Shown: positions 34,901 through 44,106, counted from the first letter of the stretch. The stretch: 64,000 nucleotides of DNA from Ilyomonas sp965277535 (GCA_965277535.1 OZ255825.1:1736001-1800000); one strand, 5' to 3'. Numbers and translations are program-made. Notes: generated from the sequence alone by a model not told the origin.

Positions 34901-35276
34901 ATCCTTTTTATTGATAGCTGCTTTGCTGGGCGCATTGTCGGTTATACTTGGCGCTTTTGGCGCACACGCGTTAAAAAAAGTAGTGCCCGAAGATGCGCTG
35001 CAAATTTTTGAAACAGCCGTTCGCTACCAGTTTTATCACGTGTTTGCATTGGCATTGGCTGGCTTGTTATTCCAATCATATCCTAACCAATTCATGCGCT
35101 GGGCGGGTATATGTTTTATTATTGGCATCGTTTTGTTTTGCGGCTCATTGTATGTATTGACGTATGCTAAAGCGGTTCAATCTTCTTCCTTCAAATGGGC
35201 AGGTCCTGTTACGCCGCTGGGTGGTTTGTTTTTTATTGCAGGATGGATTTTATTGGCAGTTGGAATTATGAAATAA
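34893..35276 (+). CDS. DUF423 membrane protein (YgdD family)
   Basis: 127 residues starting MYKSFLLIAALLGALSVILGAFGAHALK, the typical YgdD opening with its conserved GAFGAHAL. Four hydrophobic segments put it in the inner membrane. Function unknown. Its ATG lies inside the last codons of aroK (8-nt overlap), so the two are probably translated together. Confidence 0.9.
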   Translation: MYKSFLLIAALLGALSVILGAFGAHALKKVVPEDALQIFETAVRYQFYHVFALALAGLLFQSYPNQFMRWAGICFIIGIVLFCGSLYVLTYAKAVQSSSFKWAGPVTPLGGLFFIAGWILLAVGIMK

Positions 35277-35302
35277 GCTTTGTCGTGTATAAATGTATTA
35301 TG

Positions 35303-35387
35303 AAACACATAGAAACAAGAGATACATAGTTTTCACATAGCGTTTTCTTATGTGGTTGTTCTAAGGCCGCTATGTTTCTATGTGTTT
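35303..35387. repeat. Long hairpin in the DUF423-YdeI spacer
   Basis: Perfect 15-bp inverted repeat AAACACATAGAAACA (35303-35317 with 35373-35387) with a 55-nt loop that itself contains ACATAG/CTATGT-like repeats. It lies 26 nt after DUF423 and may help to end transcription. Confidence 0.55.
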
Positions 35388-35541
35388 ATAACATCTGCAA
35401 AGTTTGCAACATACTTTTGTTTTGCAGTAAAACCGACGACTTACAATTGATGTTTTGCTCTCTCTGCGCCAACTCAATCTCCTTCTTTTTTTGCGGTAAA
35501 AACAAACTCATTCACAGCATCATCACACCAAATTTTTCTGC

Positions 35542-36051
35542 ATGATTTCTTACACAACGCAAATCAAAAAGTTTGACGAGCAAGGCGAAAAAACCGGATG
35601 GACATACATTGAGATTTCTGCAGAGATCGCAGAGCAGTTAAAGCCCAGCAAAGTATCTTTTTTGGTAAAAGGAAAGTTAGACGATGTTGCTATCAAAGGC
35701 GCCAGCTTATTGCCAATGGGCGGCGGCAATTTTATACTTCCTTTGAAAAATGATTTAAGAAAGAAATTGGGCAAAAACAAAGGCGCTATAATCAACGTTC
35801 ATCTTGCGGCAGATGATGCACCTTACTCTATCAATAAAGACTTACTAACTTGCCTAAAAGACAATCCCACAGCGGCTTTGCACTTTAATAAGCTGCCCGG
35901 CTCACATCAAAAATATTTTAGCAAATGGATTGAAAGCGCCAAAACAGAAGCTACTAAAGCAAAGCGCATTGCACAAGCCGTTGAAGCGATGCAATACAAT
36001 TTATCATACGCCCAAATGATGCGCAAAAACAAAGAAGACAAAACTTTTTAA
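35542..36051 (+). CDS. DUF1905 / YdeI-OmpD-associated domain protein
   Basis: 169 residues. The first 90 or so match DUF1905 (WTYIEISAEIAEQLKPSKVSFLVKGKLDD, LPMGGGNFILPLKNDLRKKLG), a small beta-barrel fold. The last part is the bacteriocin-protection YdeI-like helical domain (HFNKLPGSHQKYFSKWIESAKTEATKAKRI). Cytoplasmic, function not established. It stands alone. Confidence 0.85.
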   Translation: MISYTTQIKKFDEQGEKTGWTYIEISAEIAEQLKPSKVSFLVKGKLDDVAIKGASLLPMGGGNFILPLKNDLRKKLGKNKGAIINVHLAADDAPYSINKDLLTCLKDNPTAALHFNKLPGSHQKYFSKWIESAKTEATKAKRIAQAVEAMQYNLSYAQMMRKNKEDKTF

Positions 36052-36081
36052 TGCAACAACGCTTTTGTTCCCGGCAACGCA

Positions 36082-36572
36082 TCATCGTTTTTTTAAAGCC
36101 TTATAAATGGCAACCGAACCGGCAAAATTCGTCCATACCGTTAGGGTAAATAATACAGTGCAGTTTCTTTATCTTCTTTGATTGCGAGTACAAAGCTTGC
36201 AGCGGAAAGTGCAGCATCAGTTAACGTCCGCACACGCGGCAAGCACTACACTTTTTTTATTGAAATAAACATAGTTGAACAAAAAGAAAATTATCCAGCT
36301 ACCGCCTTGCAAAAAGAGCAAGGTTTTGTTTTGCCCTTTTTTATTTTGAATATTCGTAGCAATGCCAGCAAAACAAAAAAGTTATTGATTGTCCACGCTG
36401 GTGCAATCAACCATGCGGGCGGCGCCATGGGCGGCTGCTTCAATGTTTTTGTGTAAATCTTTGTTTCTTTTTTGTGCAAAACAAAACCCGGCAAATCGCC
36501 AACAAACGAAGCTGCAATGGAAAGCAACCCTATCTCTCACCACGTAAGCTTTGCCAATCTTTTCTTTATCAT
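36082..36572 (-). pseudogene. Decayed TspO/MBR-family gene
   Basis: Read in pieces on the reverse strand this is a TspO-like membrane protein of the right length (about 163 codons). It begins MIKKRLAKLTW and stops at TGA (36537-36539). It continues in frame as EIGLLSIAASFVGDLPGF, then LKQPPMAPPAWLIAPAWTI, the TspO signature. A shift leads to SWIIFFLFNYVYF, another to TDAALSAASFVLAIKEDKE, and another to LTVWTNFAGSVAIYKALKK. At least one nonsense and three frame changes make it non-functional. TspO binds porphyrins. Two GCAAAACAAA boxes lie inside it (near 36325 and 36475). Confidence 0.78.
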
Positions 36573-36837
36573 ACAACAAGGATTGTTTTCATTCAAAACA
36601 TAAATATGATGCTATAATAAATAAGCCGGCAAGTGCTGAACAAGCAAAAAAACAAAATTATTATAACGCGTTAATGTCTAAAGGCAAGCCCATTCTTGTT
36701 AACTTATATAAAGTAAAATTGTTTAAAAGAAACAAATGCTAACCAATTGAAAGTAAAGATTTATTATAGCTGTATAAAAAATTTCTTCAACTTTATACCG
36801 TGCTAAACAATTTTATAAACATCAAAAACCATTCACT

Positions 36838-38100
36838 ATGTCATTAAATCTTTTAGAAACATTGAAAGGTGTTTTTAACAATCAGTTCGTTGGCAATGCA
36901 GCTTCTGCACTGAACGAAAATGAAAGCAATGTTTCAAAAGCAGTGTCGGGAATAATACCGGCAGTACTTGGCGGCATCATTTCAAAAGCCACTTCAGGCG
37001 ATCATGGGCCAGGCACCATTTTAGACCTTGCTACAGCTTCGCACCATGGCGGCTTTCTCAACAATCTTACCGGCTTCTTCGGTTCTAACAGTAGCCTTTT
37101 GAGTAAGGGAACGGATATGCTAAAAACCCTCTTTGGAGATAAGCTGGATGGTATAGCATCAGCCATTGCAAGCTATGCAGGCATCAAACAATCATCAGCT
37201 ACTTCGTTGATGAGCGCGGCTGCCCCTGCGGCGTTTGCTGCTGTTGGCGAGCAAGCACATCAAAATAGTTTGAACTCTATCAGTTTAGGCAACTGGCTGC
37301 AATCGCAAAAACAAGAAGTGATGAATGCTTTGCCATCCGGCTTAGGTTCGTCATTATCAAGCTGGCTGGGTTTCGGTTCGTTAGGCGCAGCAGCGTCTGC
37401 CGCATCTTCAACAGCTTCATCGGCATTACATGGCGCAGAAAATAAAATTGAAACCACCAAAAGTGGCAATCGCTTTTTATTCCCCATTTTGCTTGCCATT
37501 GGTGCGCTTATTCTGATTATTTATCTTTTAAAAGGCTGTGGCAATAAAACATCAGCGGTAACTACCACAGATACAACAGCAACAACTGTAAGAGCAGATA
37601 CAACAGTAGCAGCACCCGTTGCTACGGCTCCTGAATCTATCAAAGTAAAACTTCCCAATGGCGTTGAACTGGATGCTTATAAAGGCGGCATTGAAGACCA
37701 ACTGGTGGCTTTTTTAATGACCGATTATAAAAAGTTAGGTGCCGATTCGTTGAAAAATAAATGGTTTGATTTTGATAATCTTACTTTTAAAACAGCCAGT
37801 GCTGAAATAACGCCGGAAAGTCAGCATCAGATTGATAATATTACTGCCATTTTAAAAGCCTTTCCAAAAACAAAGGTGAAGATTGGCGGTTATACTGATA
37901 AAACCGGCAATGAAGAAACGAACAAAAAATTATCCGATGCACGCGCAACTTCTGTACGCAGTGCATTGAACAAAACCGGCGTTGGCTCCCAGGTAACCGG
38001 CGCGGAAGGCTATGGCTCGCAATATGCCAAATACGCTGCCGATGCACCCGATAGCGACCGCGTGAAAGACCGTCGCATTTCGTTGAGCGTGAGAGAATAG
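36838..38100 (+). CDS. DUF937-OmpA fusion protein
   Basis: 420 residues in three parts. An N-terminal DUF937 region (1-150) is rich in Ala, Gly and Ser helices. A single TM helix follows (FLFPILLAIGALILIIYLL, about 217-235), then a Thr-rich linker and an OmpA-like peptidoglycan-binding domain (FDFDNLTFKTASAEITPES, IGGYTDKTGNEETNKKLSDA, KDRRISLSV). It would span the inner membrane with OmpA facing peptidoglycan. The 265-bp spacer before it follows the tspO remnant. It ends at a bidirectional terminator. Confidence 0.88.
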   Translation: MSLNLLETLKGVFNNQFVGNAASALNENESNVSKAVSGIIPAVLGGIISKATSGDHGPGTILDLATASHHGGFLNNLTGFFGSNSSLLSKGTDMLKTLFGDKLDGIASAIASYAGIKQSSATSLMSAAAPAAFAAVGEQAHQNSLNSISLGNWLQSQKQEVMNALPSGLGSSLSSWLGFGSLGAAASAASSTASSALHGAENKIETTKSGNRFLFPILLAIGALILIIYLLKGCGNKTSAVTTTDTTATTVRADTTVAAPVATAPESIKVKLPNGVELDAYKGGIEDQLVAFLMTDYKKLGADSLKNKWFDFDNLTFKTASAEITPESQHQIDNITAILKAFPKTKVKIGGYTDKTGNEETNKKLSDARATSVRSALNKTGVGSQVTGAEGYGSQYAKYAADAPDSDRVKDRRISLSVRE

Positions 38101-38114
38101 TTTGAAAGAATTTT

Positions 38115-38165
38115 GTGCAAAAACAAAAGGATGATCATGATTGGGTTATCCTTTTGTTTTTGCAC
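38115..38165. terminator. Bidirectional terminator made of two facing GCAAAAACAAAA boxes
   Basis: Perfect 18-bp inverted repeat (38115-38132 with 38148-38165), each arm consisting of GTGCAAAAACAAAAGGAT or its complement. It serves the convergent DUF937-OmpA and deacetylase genes. Confidence 0.85.
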
Positions 38166-38187
38166 TATTTTTTGTTACAATACAGTT

Positions 38188-39105
38188 CTATTTCCGTAGT
38201 AGTTTGTCTCTTATTTCCCGCCAGGTAATTACCTGTATTCCGTTTTGTTTCAACAACTGTTTGCACTTTTCACTTGTAAAGAAATTGAAGTCAGCTTGCC
38301 GCCATGCAGCACCATAATCGGGATGATCAACGGTAACCGCTTTCATCTCGCTATCATCGTAAGCAGCATGTAAAATAATCTCGTGCACACCAGGTTGTAA
38401 GTTGTTTACAATACGTGTATAAAACGCATCTGTACCGTTTTTATAATCTGGTGGATTTTCAATGTAAATACTATCAATCACCACATCTTTATCGGTGATG
38501 TTAGTTTCATGATTCAATGCCAAAATCAAATTGTTCAGCATCACGGGCACTTTGTATTCTCTGCCTAATTTTATCATCACTTGTAAAAAATCGGCTTTGG
38601 CATACAAAGTTCCCATGTGCGAATCGAGATGCGTAAAATCAATTCCAAACTGTTTGGCTCTTTCTATCTGTGCACGTAGTTCTGTTTCCACTTCTTCCCT
38701 ATTCCCTTTTATCAAAACTGAGTCAACACCCGGAAACAAAAATCCGTTTACATCTGTTAAATGCGGTACTTGTTCACGACTCGCTACCGGTTTCCATTTT
38801 AAGTATTTCCACTCGCTGGTAAGCGTAAGATGCAAGCCTAAATCGGCTTTCGGATGTGCATTGGCATACGCTGCCACTTCGGGAAACCAGGGCGTAGGCA
38901 CCATGATGCTTCCCGAGCTTACCGAGCCGTGTTCGATGGCATAAAAGCTGGCAGCATTTTCGGAATGCGAAACGCCCCAGTCATCAGCATGAATGATGAG
39001 CAGCTTTGCGTTTTTGGAATAGCCTAATTTTTCCTGAAGTGTGGTTTGTGCAGCCGCAATAAATGCGATGAAGAGGCAGACAAGTGTTAGTAGCTTTGTT
39101 TTCAT
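38188..39105 (-). CDS. ChbG/HpnK-like (YdjC) carbohydrate deacetylase, secreted
   Basis: 305 residues with a signal peptide (MKTKLLTLVCLFIAFIAAAQ). The YdjC fold's metal residues are visible in IIHADDWGVSHSEN, GLHLTLTSEW and DFTHLDSHMGTLY, matching the Asp-Asp, His-x-His-like and His ligands. ChbG-type enzymes deacetylate chito-oligosaccharides, and HpnK acts in hopanoid synthesis; the secreted form points to glycan substrates. No glycan operon is adjacent. Confidence 0.82.
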   Translation of the reverse strand: MKTKLLTLVCLFIAFIAAAQTTLQEKLGYSKNAKLLIIHADDWGVSHSENAASFYAIEHGSVSSGSIMVPTPWFPEVAAYANAHPKADLGLHLTLTSEWKYLKWKPVASREQVPHLTDVNGFLFPGVDSVLIKGNREEVETELRAQIERAKQFGIDFTHLDSHMGTLYAKADFLQVMIKLGREYKVPVMLNNLILALNHETNITDKDVVIDSIYIENPPDYKNGTDAFYTRIVNNLQPGVHEIILHAAYDDSEMKAVTVDHPDYGAAWRQADFNFFTSEKCKQLLKQNGIQVITWREIRDKLLRK

Positions 39106-39394
39106 AAGAGCTAAAATAAGAAGTTTATGGAGCGAAGCAAAACATGATTTTTGATTTGTGATGGCTGATTTGTGATGGCTGAATTCCTTGATAGGAAAGG
39201 GCTTCAGCCGGTACTGATATCAGGGTGCACTATTAGAAATTATGACAAAAACAAAAGCAGATGGCGGATGGAGCCAAAGCACACTTAGTGTATTTTCTTT
39301 TCTATAAATAGATGACTTCTACGGAATAGAAATGAATTGCATTCTTCATACATTCGCTAACACCAAAAAATTTGCAATAAAACAAACCAGCTTT

Positions 39395-40441
39395 TCAGTA
39401 CCCGATTACCTTTATAAAATCACTCACAAGATAGCTTATCATTTTTCCATAAGCTTCTATATTATAATGATTCCCGCTTCTGCCAAACGGTTCAGCGATA
39501 TGCAAATAAGCCGGTTGCGAATGGGTAGCTGCCAGATGCAAAAACTGCCTTGCCTGCAACAATGAAACTCCTACCGGCGAGTTTCCTCCGTTTTGAATGC
39601 TTTCTAAGTTCAATTCTACGCCGCATAAGGTATCGCCCGTAAAGCTGATGGCATGATGTACCGCATCAGCAAAGCTTTGTTTGCCATGAATAAATATATC
39701 TTCATACGTAACAAAGTCGGAAAAGGGATTGTTAGCGATATCAAGCCACGAGTTTTGCGGCAGCTCATTTTCGTGTAGACCCACTACGCAGTATTTTTCA
39801 AGATAACCATCTTCATCGGCATACCGGATTGCATTGCCACTGTGCCGCCCTTCCATTGGTTTGCATCCGGCATGAGCATCAACATTGATAACATTAACTT
39901 GCGCCAGCGGCAACGCGCCTGCTTTGTGCCAGCCTTTTGCCGCGCCTTTTATACAGCCATAAGCATTGCCCGTACCTCCGCTGATAATGACCGGAATTTT
40001 GCGGAATGAAGCAATTGTTTTTACAACGTTTTCTACCGCGTCGTCAATGGAAGTTACACTATGCCGGTACGCCTCAATGCGTTCACTGGCATTGCCTGCA
40101 TTGCTCTCTATCACTTCGGCTGCACCCGCAAAATTCAAATGACCTAACAACAATACATCGCTTCCTTCAAAAAAATCGTTGCTTTGTATGTTTAAAAATG
40201 ATTGGAGAAAAGCGTTCCAGGCGCTAACTGTGCCGCCGCTTGCATAGTTGGCTTTTATACCAATGTCTTCAGGCACACCAACAATTACAAACTTAGCCTT
40301 GCTTTGCTGCAAAGCGAGTTCAATATCCTCGCTGTTGGGCAGCGTTTGCACCACTTCACCAATTTTCGTTTCAAACTTTCTAACGTTGGTAAATGATAAA
40401 ACGGTTTGCCGGTTGTAGATTTTTAATTGTTGATGAATCAT
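39395..40441 (-). CDS. Formimidoylglutamase-like ureohydrolase with altered metal site
   Basis: 348-residue arginase-superfamily protein closest in layout to the Bacteroidota formimidoylglutamase group (GRHSGNAIRYADEDGYLEKY, YLHIAEPFGR). Three metal ligands are changed. The first motif, GGGHNN-like in relatives, is GGTGNAYG (156-162). DAHAD is DAHAG (188-192, Asp to Gly). The third motif, ELDLD in relatives, is ELNLE (276-280). Asp188 and His190 remain. The enzyme may bind metal weakly, have a new role or be inactive. The comparison is from remembered family sequences. It is not in a hut operon. Confidence 0.78.
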   Translation of the reverse strand: MIHQQLKIYNRQTVLSFTNVRKFETKIGEVVQTLPNSEDIELALQQSKAKFVIVGVPEDIGIKANYASGGTVSAWNAFLQSFLNIQSNDFFEGSDVLLLGHLNFAGAAEVIESNAGNASERIEAYRHSVTSIDDAVENVVKTIASFRKIPVIISGGTGNAYGCIKGAAKGWHKAGALPLAQVNVINVDAHAGCKPMEGRHSGNAIRYADEDGYLEKYCVVGLHENELPQNSWLDIANNPFSDFVTYEDIFIHGKQSFADAVHHAISFTGDTLCGVELNLESIQNGGNSPVGVSLLQARQFLHLAATHSQPAYLHIAEPFGRSGNHYNIEAYGKMISYLVSDFIKVIGY

Positions 40442-40749
40442 TCGACTGATTTAAAAAGTATAAGCATAGCGGATAGCAAAAATGGGGTAAAAACAAATCT
40501 TCTTTGTATTCAACAAACGAAGATAAGAGAAAGCATCACAAATGAGTGCTTGCTATCCGTGTGATTGGAATACCATTTGTTATATCAATCAACATTTAAA
40601 ACCATTATTACAGAACAGCAAAATCTTTCGGGAAGGCAAAAGTTTAATTTTAAAAATAATTCAAGGTTTGTAGTTTTATTTATTGAAAAACAATGTTAGT
40701 TCCGAAAAATAGGCTCATAAATTAATAAACAATCAATAAATTACAACCT
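40442..40749. other. Intergenic, divergent promoters, no gene
   Basis: A+T-rich spacer between the ureohydrolase-like gene (minus) and the hydrolase-like gene (plus). A GTAAAAACAAA variant of the recurring box lies at about 40488. I see no strong hairpin or coding frame. Confidence 0.5.
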
Positions 40750-41535
40750 ATGCAATCCCTTTTTTTTACCCCCAATATCACTGTATCAGGCAATGTACAC
40801 GCTGAAAACACTCTTTTATTTAGTGATATTTTCAACTTATTTCCGGCTTGTTTTGAAGCCATCAGCCCGTATTTTGAAAATGACTACCAGATTGTGTTAT
40901 ACACCGACTCTGGTTTTTCAGGAGAAAACAAAGGGGGAAAATTACGGCATCCAACAATGAGTGGATACGCCGATGATTTAATAGATTATTTAGAGTTGAA
41001 TGGCATAAAAAACATTACTTATGTAGCTCATTCTGTAAATGCGCTGCTTGCGTTTATAGCGGCTTCCAAAGCGCCGCATTTATTTACTAAAATTGTATTA
41101 ATCAGCGCCATCCCTTGTTTATTGCAGGGAGGTGAAAGTGAATGCCAGTGCGGATTTCCGTCGCTTAATGCTGATGAGCTTTTTAATAATATCAAACAAA
41201 AACAAATTGACGAGCATAACACAACAGCAGTTCAATTCACTGATGTTCTGGCATCTGCTTTTGTACACAAAACAGAAGAAGAAGCAAAAGCCATTTTTCA
41301 TCTCCTGTTTAGCACCGATTGCAGAAGCTTTTTAAGCGACTTACCTATACCAACTGTTATTTTACAGGTAACTGCCGATAAAATGGCAACCACTGAAGCG
41401 GGTTATTTTATGTATCGCAGCATTCCGTCCAGCCAGTTGGTTCGCATAAAAGCAAAAGGCCAAATGCCTTACCGAAACGAACCGGAAGAAATTGTAAAAG
41501 CAATGAAGTTTTTTATTCAACCGGCTTTGGTTTAA
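40750..41535 (+). CDS. RsbQ/KAI2-like alpha/beta hydrolase lacking the catalytic His
   Basis: 261 residues with the RsbQ/DAD2/KAI2 outline: the nucleophile Ser95 in VAHSVNALLAF, Asp210 in ILQVTADKMA and the late KGQMPYRNEPEEIVKAM. In RsbQ that last motif is GHxPH with the catalytic His; here the position is Gln238. The usual HGFG oxyanion loop after the first strand is also replaced (LLFSDIFNLFP). RsbQ activates a stress-sigma phosphatase partner RsbP; no such gene is near. It may be a non-catalytic ligand-binding protein. Confidence 0.78.
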   Translation: MQSLFFTPNITVSGNVHAENTLLFSDIFNLFPACFEAISPYFENDYQIVLYTDSGFSGENKGGKLRHPTMSGYADDLIDYLELNGIKNITYVAHSVNALLAFIAASKAPHLFTKIVLISAIPCLLQGGESECQCGFPSLNADELFNNIKQKQIDEHNTTAVQFTDVLASAFVHKTEEEAKAIFHLLFSTDCRSFLSDLPIPTVILQVTADKMATTEAGYFMYRSIPSSQLVRIKAKGQMPYRNEPEEIVKAMKFFIQPALV

Positions 41536-41612
41536 TTCGCTTCTGCCCTGCTTTTGTTTTTGCCCATATTTTGGTTTGCGCCTTTCCATTCGCTATAGTG
41601 TGTAGTACGTAT

Positions 41613-41620
41613 TATATTTG
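41613..41620 (+). promoter_or_regulatory. -7 box TATATTTG of bioB
   Basis: Exact TAnnTTTG match 18 nt before the bioB ATG. I see no BirA-type palindromic operator around it. Confidence 0.5.
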
Positions 41621-41638
41621 CCTTTGCAAATTATACTT

Positions 41639-42631
41639 ATGAATGATGCTGTTAGAAACGATTGGTCGTTACAAGAGATTGAAGCCATTTATCAAACACC
41701 GCTGCTCAACTTAATTTATAAAGCCGCCTCTGTTCATCATCAATACAACGATACTGCGGAAGTGCAGGTGTGCACACTGTTAAGCATTAAAACCGGAGGT
41801 TGTGTGGAAGATTGCGCCTATTGCCCGCAGGCAGCGCGTTACAATACCGGCGTTCAGGTGCAGGCTCTGATGCAAAAAGAAGAAGTGTTGCAACACGCAC
41901 GCAAAGCCAGAGACGCAGGCAGCACACGGTTTTGCATGGGCGCAGCCTGGCGCGAAGTGCGCAACAACCGCGACTTTGATCGTGTGTTGGAAATGGTGCA
42001 AGGCGTTAACGAAATGGGTATGGAAGTGTGCTGCACGCTTGGCATGTTAACGGAGTACCAGGCGGAAAGGCTTGCTGCTGCTGGTTTGCACGCTTACAAT
42101 CACAACCTTGATACGTCGTCCGATTATTATAATGAAATTATTACCACACGCACGTACGACGATAGGTTAGAAACGCTGAACAACGTTCGCAAAGCAGGCG
42201 TTACCGTTTGTTGTGGCGGCATCATTGGTTTGGGCGAAACGCATGACGACAGAATTAAAATGCTTCATACATTAAGTACGTTAGAGCAACATCCCGACAG
42301 TGTTCCTATCAACGCATTGGTGAGAGTAAAAGGCACGCCGCTCGAAAACAACCCGAAAGTTGACATTTGGGATATGGTGCGCATGATTGCCACAGCAAGA
42401 ATACTGATGCCGCAAACAATGGTTCGGTTAAGTGCAGGTCGTGCTGAAATGAGTGTTGCAGAACAAGCTTTGTGTTTTATGGCCGGCGCCAATTCTATCT
42501 TTACCGGCGATAAATTATTAACTACGCCCAACCCATCGTTTGATGAAGATAACCTGATGTTTCAATTGCTGGGATTAAAGCCACGTAAGGCTTTTAAAGA
42601 AGACAAGGTTGCGGTTGAAGAAACTGTGTAA
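41639..42631 (+). CDS. bioB: Biotin synthase
   Basis: Radical-SAM enzyme that inserts sulfur into dethiobiotin. 330 residues from ATG 41639. The radical cluster Cys are Cys55, Cys59 and Cys62 in GGCVEDCAYCPQ. The BioB family is confirmed by CSLLSI-like CTLLSIKTGG, YNHNLDTSSDYY, CCGGIIGLGETHDDR and the late AGANSIFTGDKLLTT. The other bio genes are not in this window. Confidence 0.96.
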   Translation: MNDAVRNDWSLQEIEAIYQTPLLNLIYKAASVHHQYNDTAEVQVCTLLSIKTGGCVEDCAYCPQAARYNTGVQVQALMQKEEVLQHARKARDAGSTRFCMGAAWREVRNNRDFDRVLEMVQGVNEMGMEVCCTLGMLTEYQAERLAAAGLHAYNHNLDTSSDYYNEIITTRTYDDRLETLNNVRKAGVTVCCGGIIGLGETHDDRIKMLHTLSTLEQHPDSVPINALVRVKGTPLENNPKVDIWDMVRMIATARILMPQTMVRLSAGRAEMSVAEQALCFMAGANSIFTGDKLLTTPNPSFDEDNLMFQLLGLKPRKAFKEDKVAVEETV

Positions 42632-42696
42632 AGCGGTGTGAGATTTGTTTTTACACAAATAGTTGAGAGGTTTGCAAACAATATAAATGATGTGGC

Positions 42697-43272
42697 ATGG
42701 CAGTATTAAAGTTTAGAATTTATTTGGAAGAAGACGATTCGGTGTATCGCGATGTGTTGATAAAGCACAAGCAAACCTTTGCCGATTTAGGAGATGTTAT
42801 TTTAAAAAGCTACGAATTCGACAACAAACACCAAAGCACATTTTTTCGCAGCAACGACAATTGGGAACGAGGCAGGGAAATTAGTCGTGAACGATACAAT
42901 AAACCTTACAAAGCAGAACCGCTCCTGATGGCCCAAACTATTGTAGGTACTGAGATTCGGGATACGAACCAAAAATTTATTTACCTGTACGATTTCGCTA
43001 AAAACTGGACGTTTTTAGTGGAGTTAATCAATGTAAGCAAAGAAGAAAACAGTAAGTTAACCTATCCTTGTACGGTGCGTGTAGAAGGCATTGGTCCGCA
43101 GCAATACGGAACCAAAAGTTTGTTGGGAAATAAGTTTGTTGATATTGAAGAGAAATACGATTTGCCAAGCAATACCGAAGGGTTTGGTGAAGAAGGCGAT
43201 GACATTGGTACATCAGATGATATTGGTGCAGCATCCGAGGAAGAAGTTACCGGAACCGAAGAAGATTTTTAA
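42697..43272 (+). CDS. Plasmid pRiA4b ORF-3-like family protein
   Basis: 191 residues. The first 130 match the pRiA4b ORF-3 family (FRIYLEEDDSVYRDVLIKHKQTFADLGDVILKSYEF, then a short beta-rich part with FIYLYDFAKNWTFLVEL). The name is historical; chromosomal copies are common in Bacteroidota and their role is unknown. The C-terminus is an acidic, repetitive tail (GDDIGTSDDIGAASEEEV). Cytoplasmic, not in a mobile context here. Confidence 0.83.
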   Translation: MAVLKFRIYLEEDDSVYRDVLIKHKQTFADLGDVILKSYEFDNKHQSTFFRSNDNWERGREISRERYNKPYKAEPLLMAQTIVGTEIRDTNQKFIYLYDFAKNWTFLVELINVSKEENSKLTYPCTVRVEGIGPQQYGTKSLLGNKFVDIEEKYDLPSNTEGFGEEGDDIGTSDDIGAASEEEVTGTEEDF

Positions 43273-43273
43273 A

Positions 43274-43984
43274 TCATACATCCAATTCTTTCAACGCATT
43301 TTTTCCTCCCAAATTTCCACTTGTCCAAAGCACTTTGAAACGCACAAATAGTTCTTCACTGTACCAGTTTTCTTTTCTTGTTTTTTGAATTACCTGCTGG
43401 TGCTCTTTCATTTTGTAAGCATATTCCTTCATCGCGTTTTTGTTTTGCCAAATGCTAAACGTTGCCTGTTTTATCCATGGAATTTCACCAACACCAAACG
43501 ACAAAATAAAGCCTGGTGTAATAGTTAAGTTTTGTGCTGCGCTTTTTACGTTTTTCCAAAACGCGGTTGCTTTATTCAAACGGATGGTAGCGCGCGTTAG
43601 CACCGCTATTACTCCTTCATAAGATGAGGTTTTTGGAAGATTGCCAAAGCATTCTTTGCCATCCCATTTACCATGGCCTTCTATCGGTTCTACTGCAATG
43701 GTCATTACTTCACAATGGCAGCGCCTCCACCACGTTGCAATGCTTTTTCCATACAATTGTTCTGTTGAAATTTCTGTATTGATTTCTTTATCAAATACAG
43801 CCAGGATAGCCCATTGACGCAGATCGGGGCGAATATCAAACGTACCGTTTTTACCGCTTCCCATCAGCTTATAAAACCGAATGTGTTTTTGTTTTTGCAG
43901 GAATAAATGAAACACAGCCATTGATAAAAATCCGGCCGGCGACAACCAACGGGGATAACGAACAAGAGTTAGCGTGCTGTGCAT
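43274..43984 (-). CDS. Spheroidene monooxygenase-like (CrtA) protein
   Basis: 236 residues resembling CrtA, the carotenoid oxygenase that ketolates spheroidene: FYKLMGSGKNGTFDIRPDLRQWAILAVF, IEGHGKWDGKECF, VAVLTRATIRLNKA-type (VIAVLTRATIRLNKATAFW) and FGVGEIPWIKQATFSIW. No carotenoid genes are adjacent, so it may oxidise another substrate. It ends 1 nt from the convergent pRiA4b-like gene. A GCAAAAACAAA box is translated inside the N-terminal part (LQKQKH). Confidence 0.8.
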   Translation of the reverse strand: MHSTLTLVRYPRWLSPAGFLSMAVFHLFLQKQKHIRFYKLMGSGKNGTFDIRPDLRQWAILAVFDKEINTEISTEQLYGKSIATWWRRCHCEVMTIAVEPIEGHGKWDGKECFGNLPKTSSYEGVIAVLTRATIRLNKATAFWKNVKSAAQNLTITPGFILSFGVGEIPWIKQATFSIWQNKNAMKEYAYKMKEHQQVIQKTRKENWYSEELFVRFKVLWTSGNLGGKNALKELDV

Positions 43985-44005
43985 ATTTAGTGAATGATTG
44001 AAATG

Positions 44006-44106
44006 TTTTTTGAACCACCAAGACTCGAAGTAAGGAAGTTATACGAAGTGTTCTTTCATTATTTTTTGTGAACCTTTGTTTCTTCGAGTCTTGGTGGTTC
44101 AAAAAA
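44006..44106. repeat. Perfect 25-bp inverted repeat between J-domain and CrtA-like genes
   Basis: Arms 44006-44030 and 44082-44106 are exactly complementary and include GAACCACCAAGACTCGAAG. Loop of 51 nt. It lies in the 125-bp spacer between two genes on the reverse strand and could terminate transcription of the J-domain gene. Its outer part belongs to a wider family of GAACCACxAAG repeats in this window. Confidence 0.75.

Noticed and set aside
39152..39179. Two tandem copies of TGATTTGTGATGGC
   Set aside because: Only two units; too small for a CRISPR or an iteron array.
42697..43272. Mobile element because of the plasmid-derived family name
   Set aside because: The pRiA4b ORF-3 family is common on chromosomes; no inverted repeats or transposase nearby.
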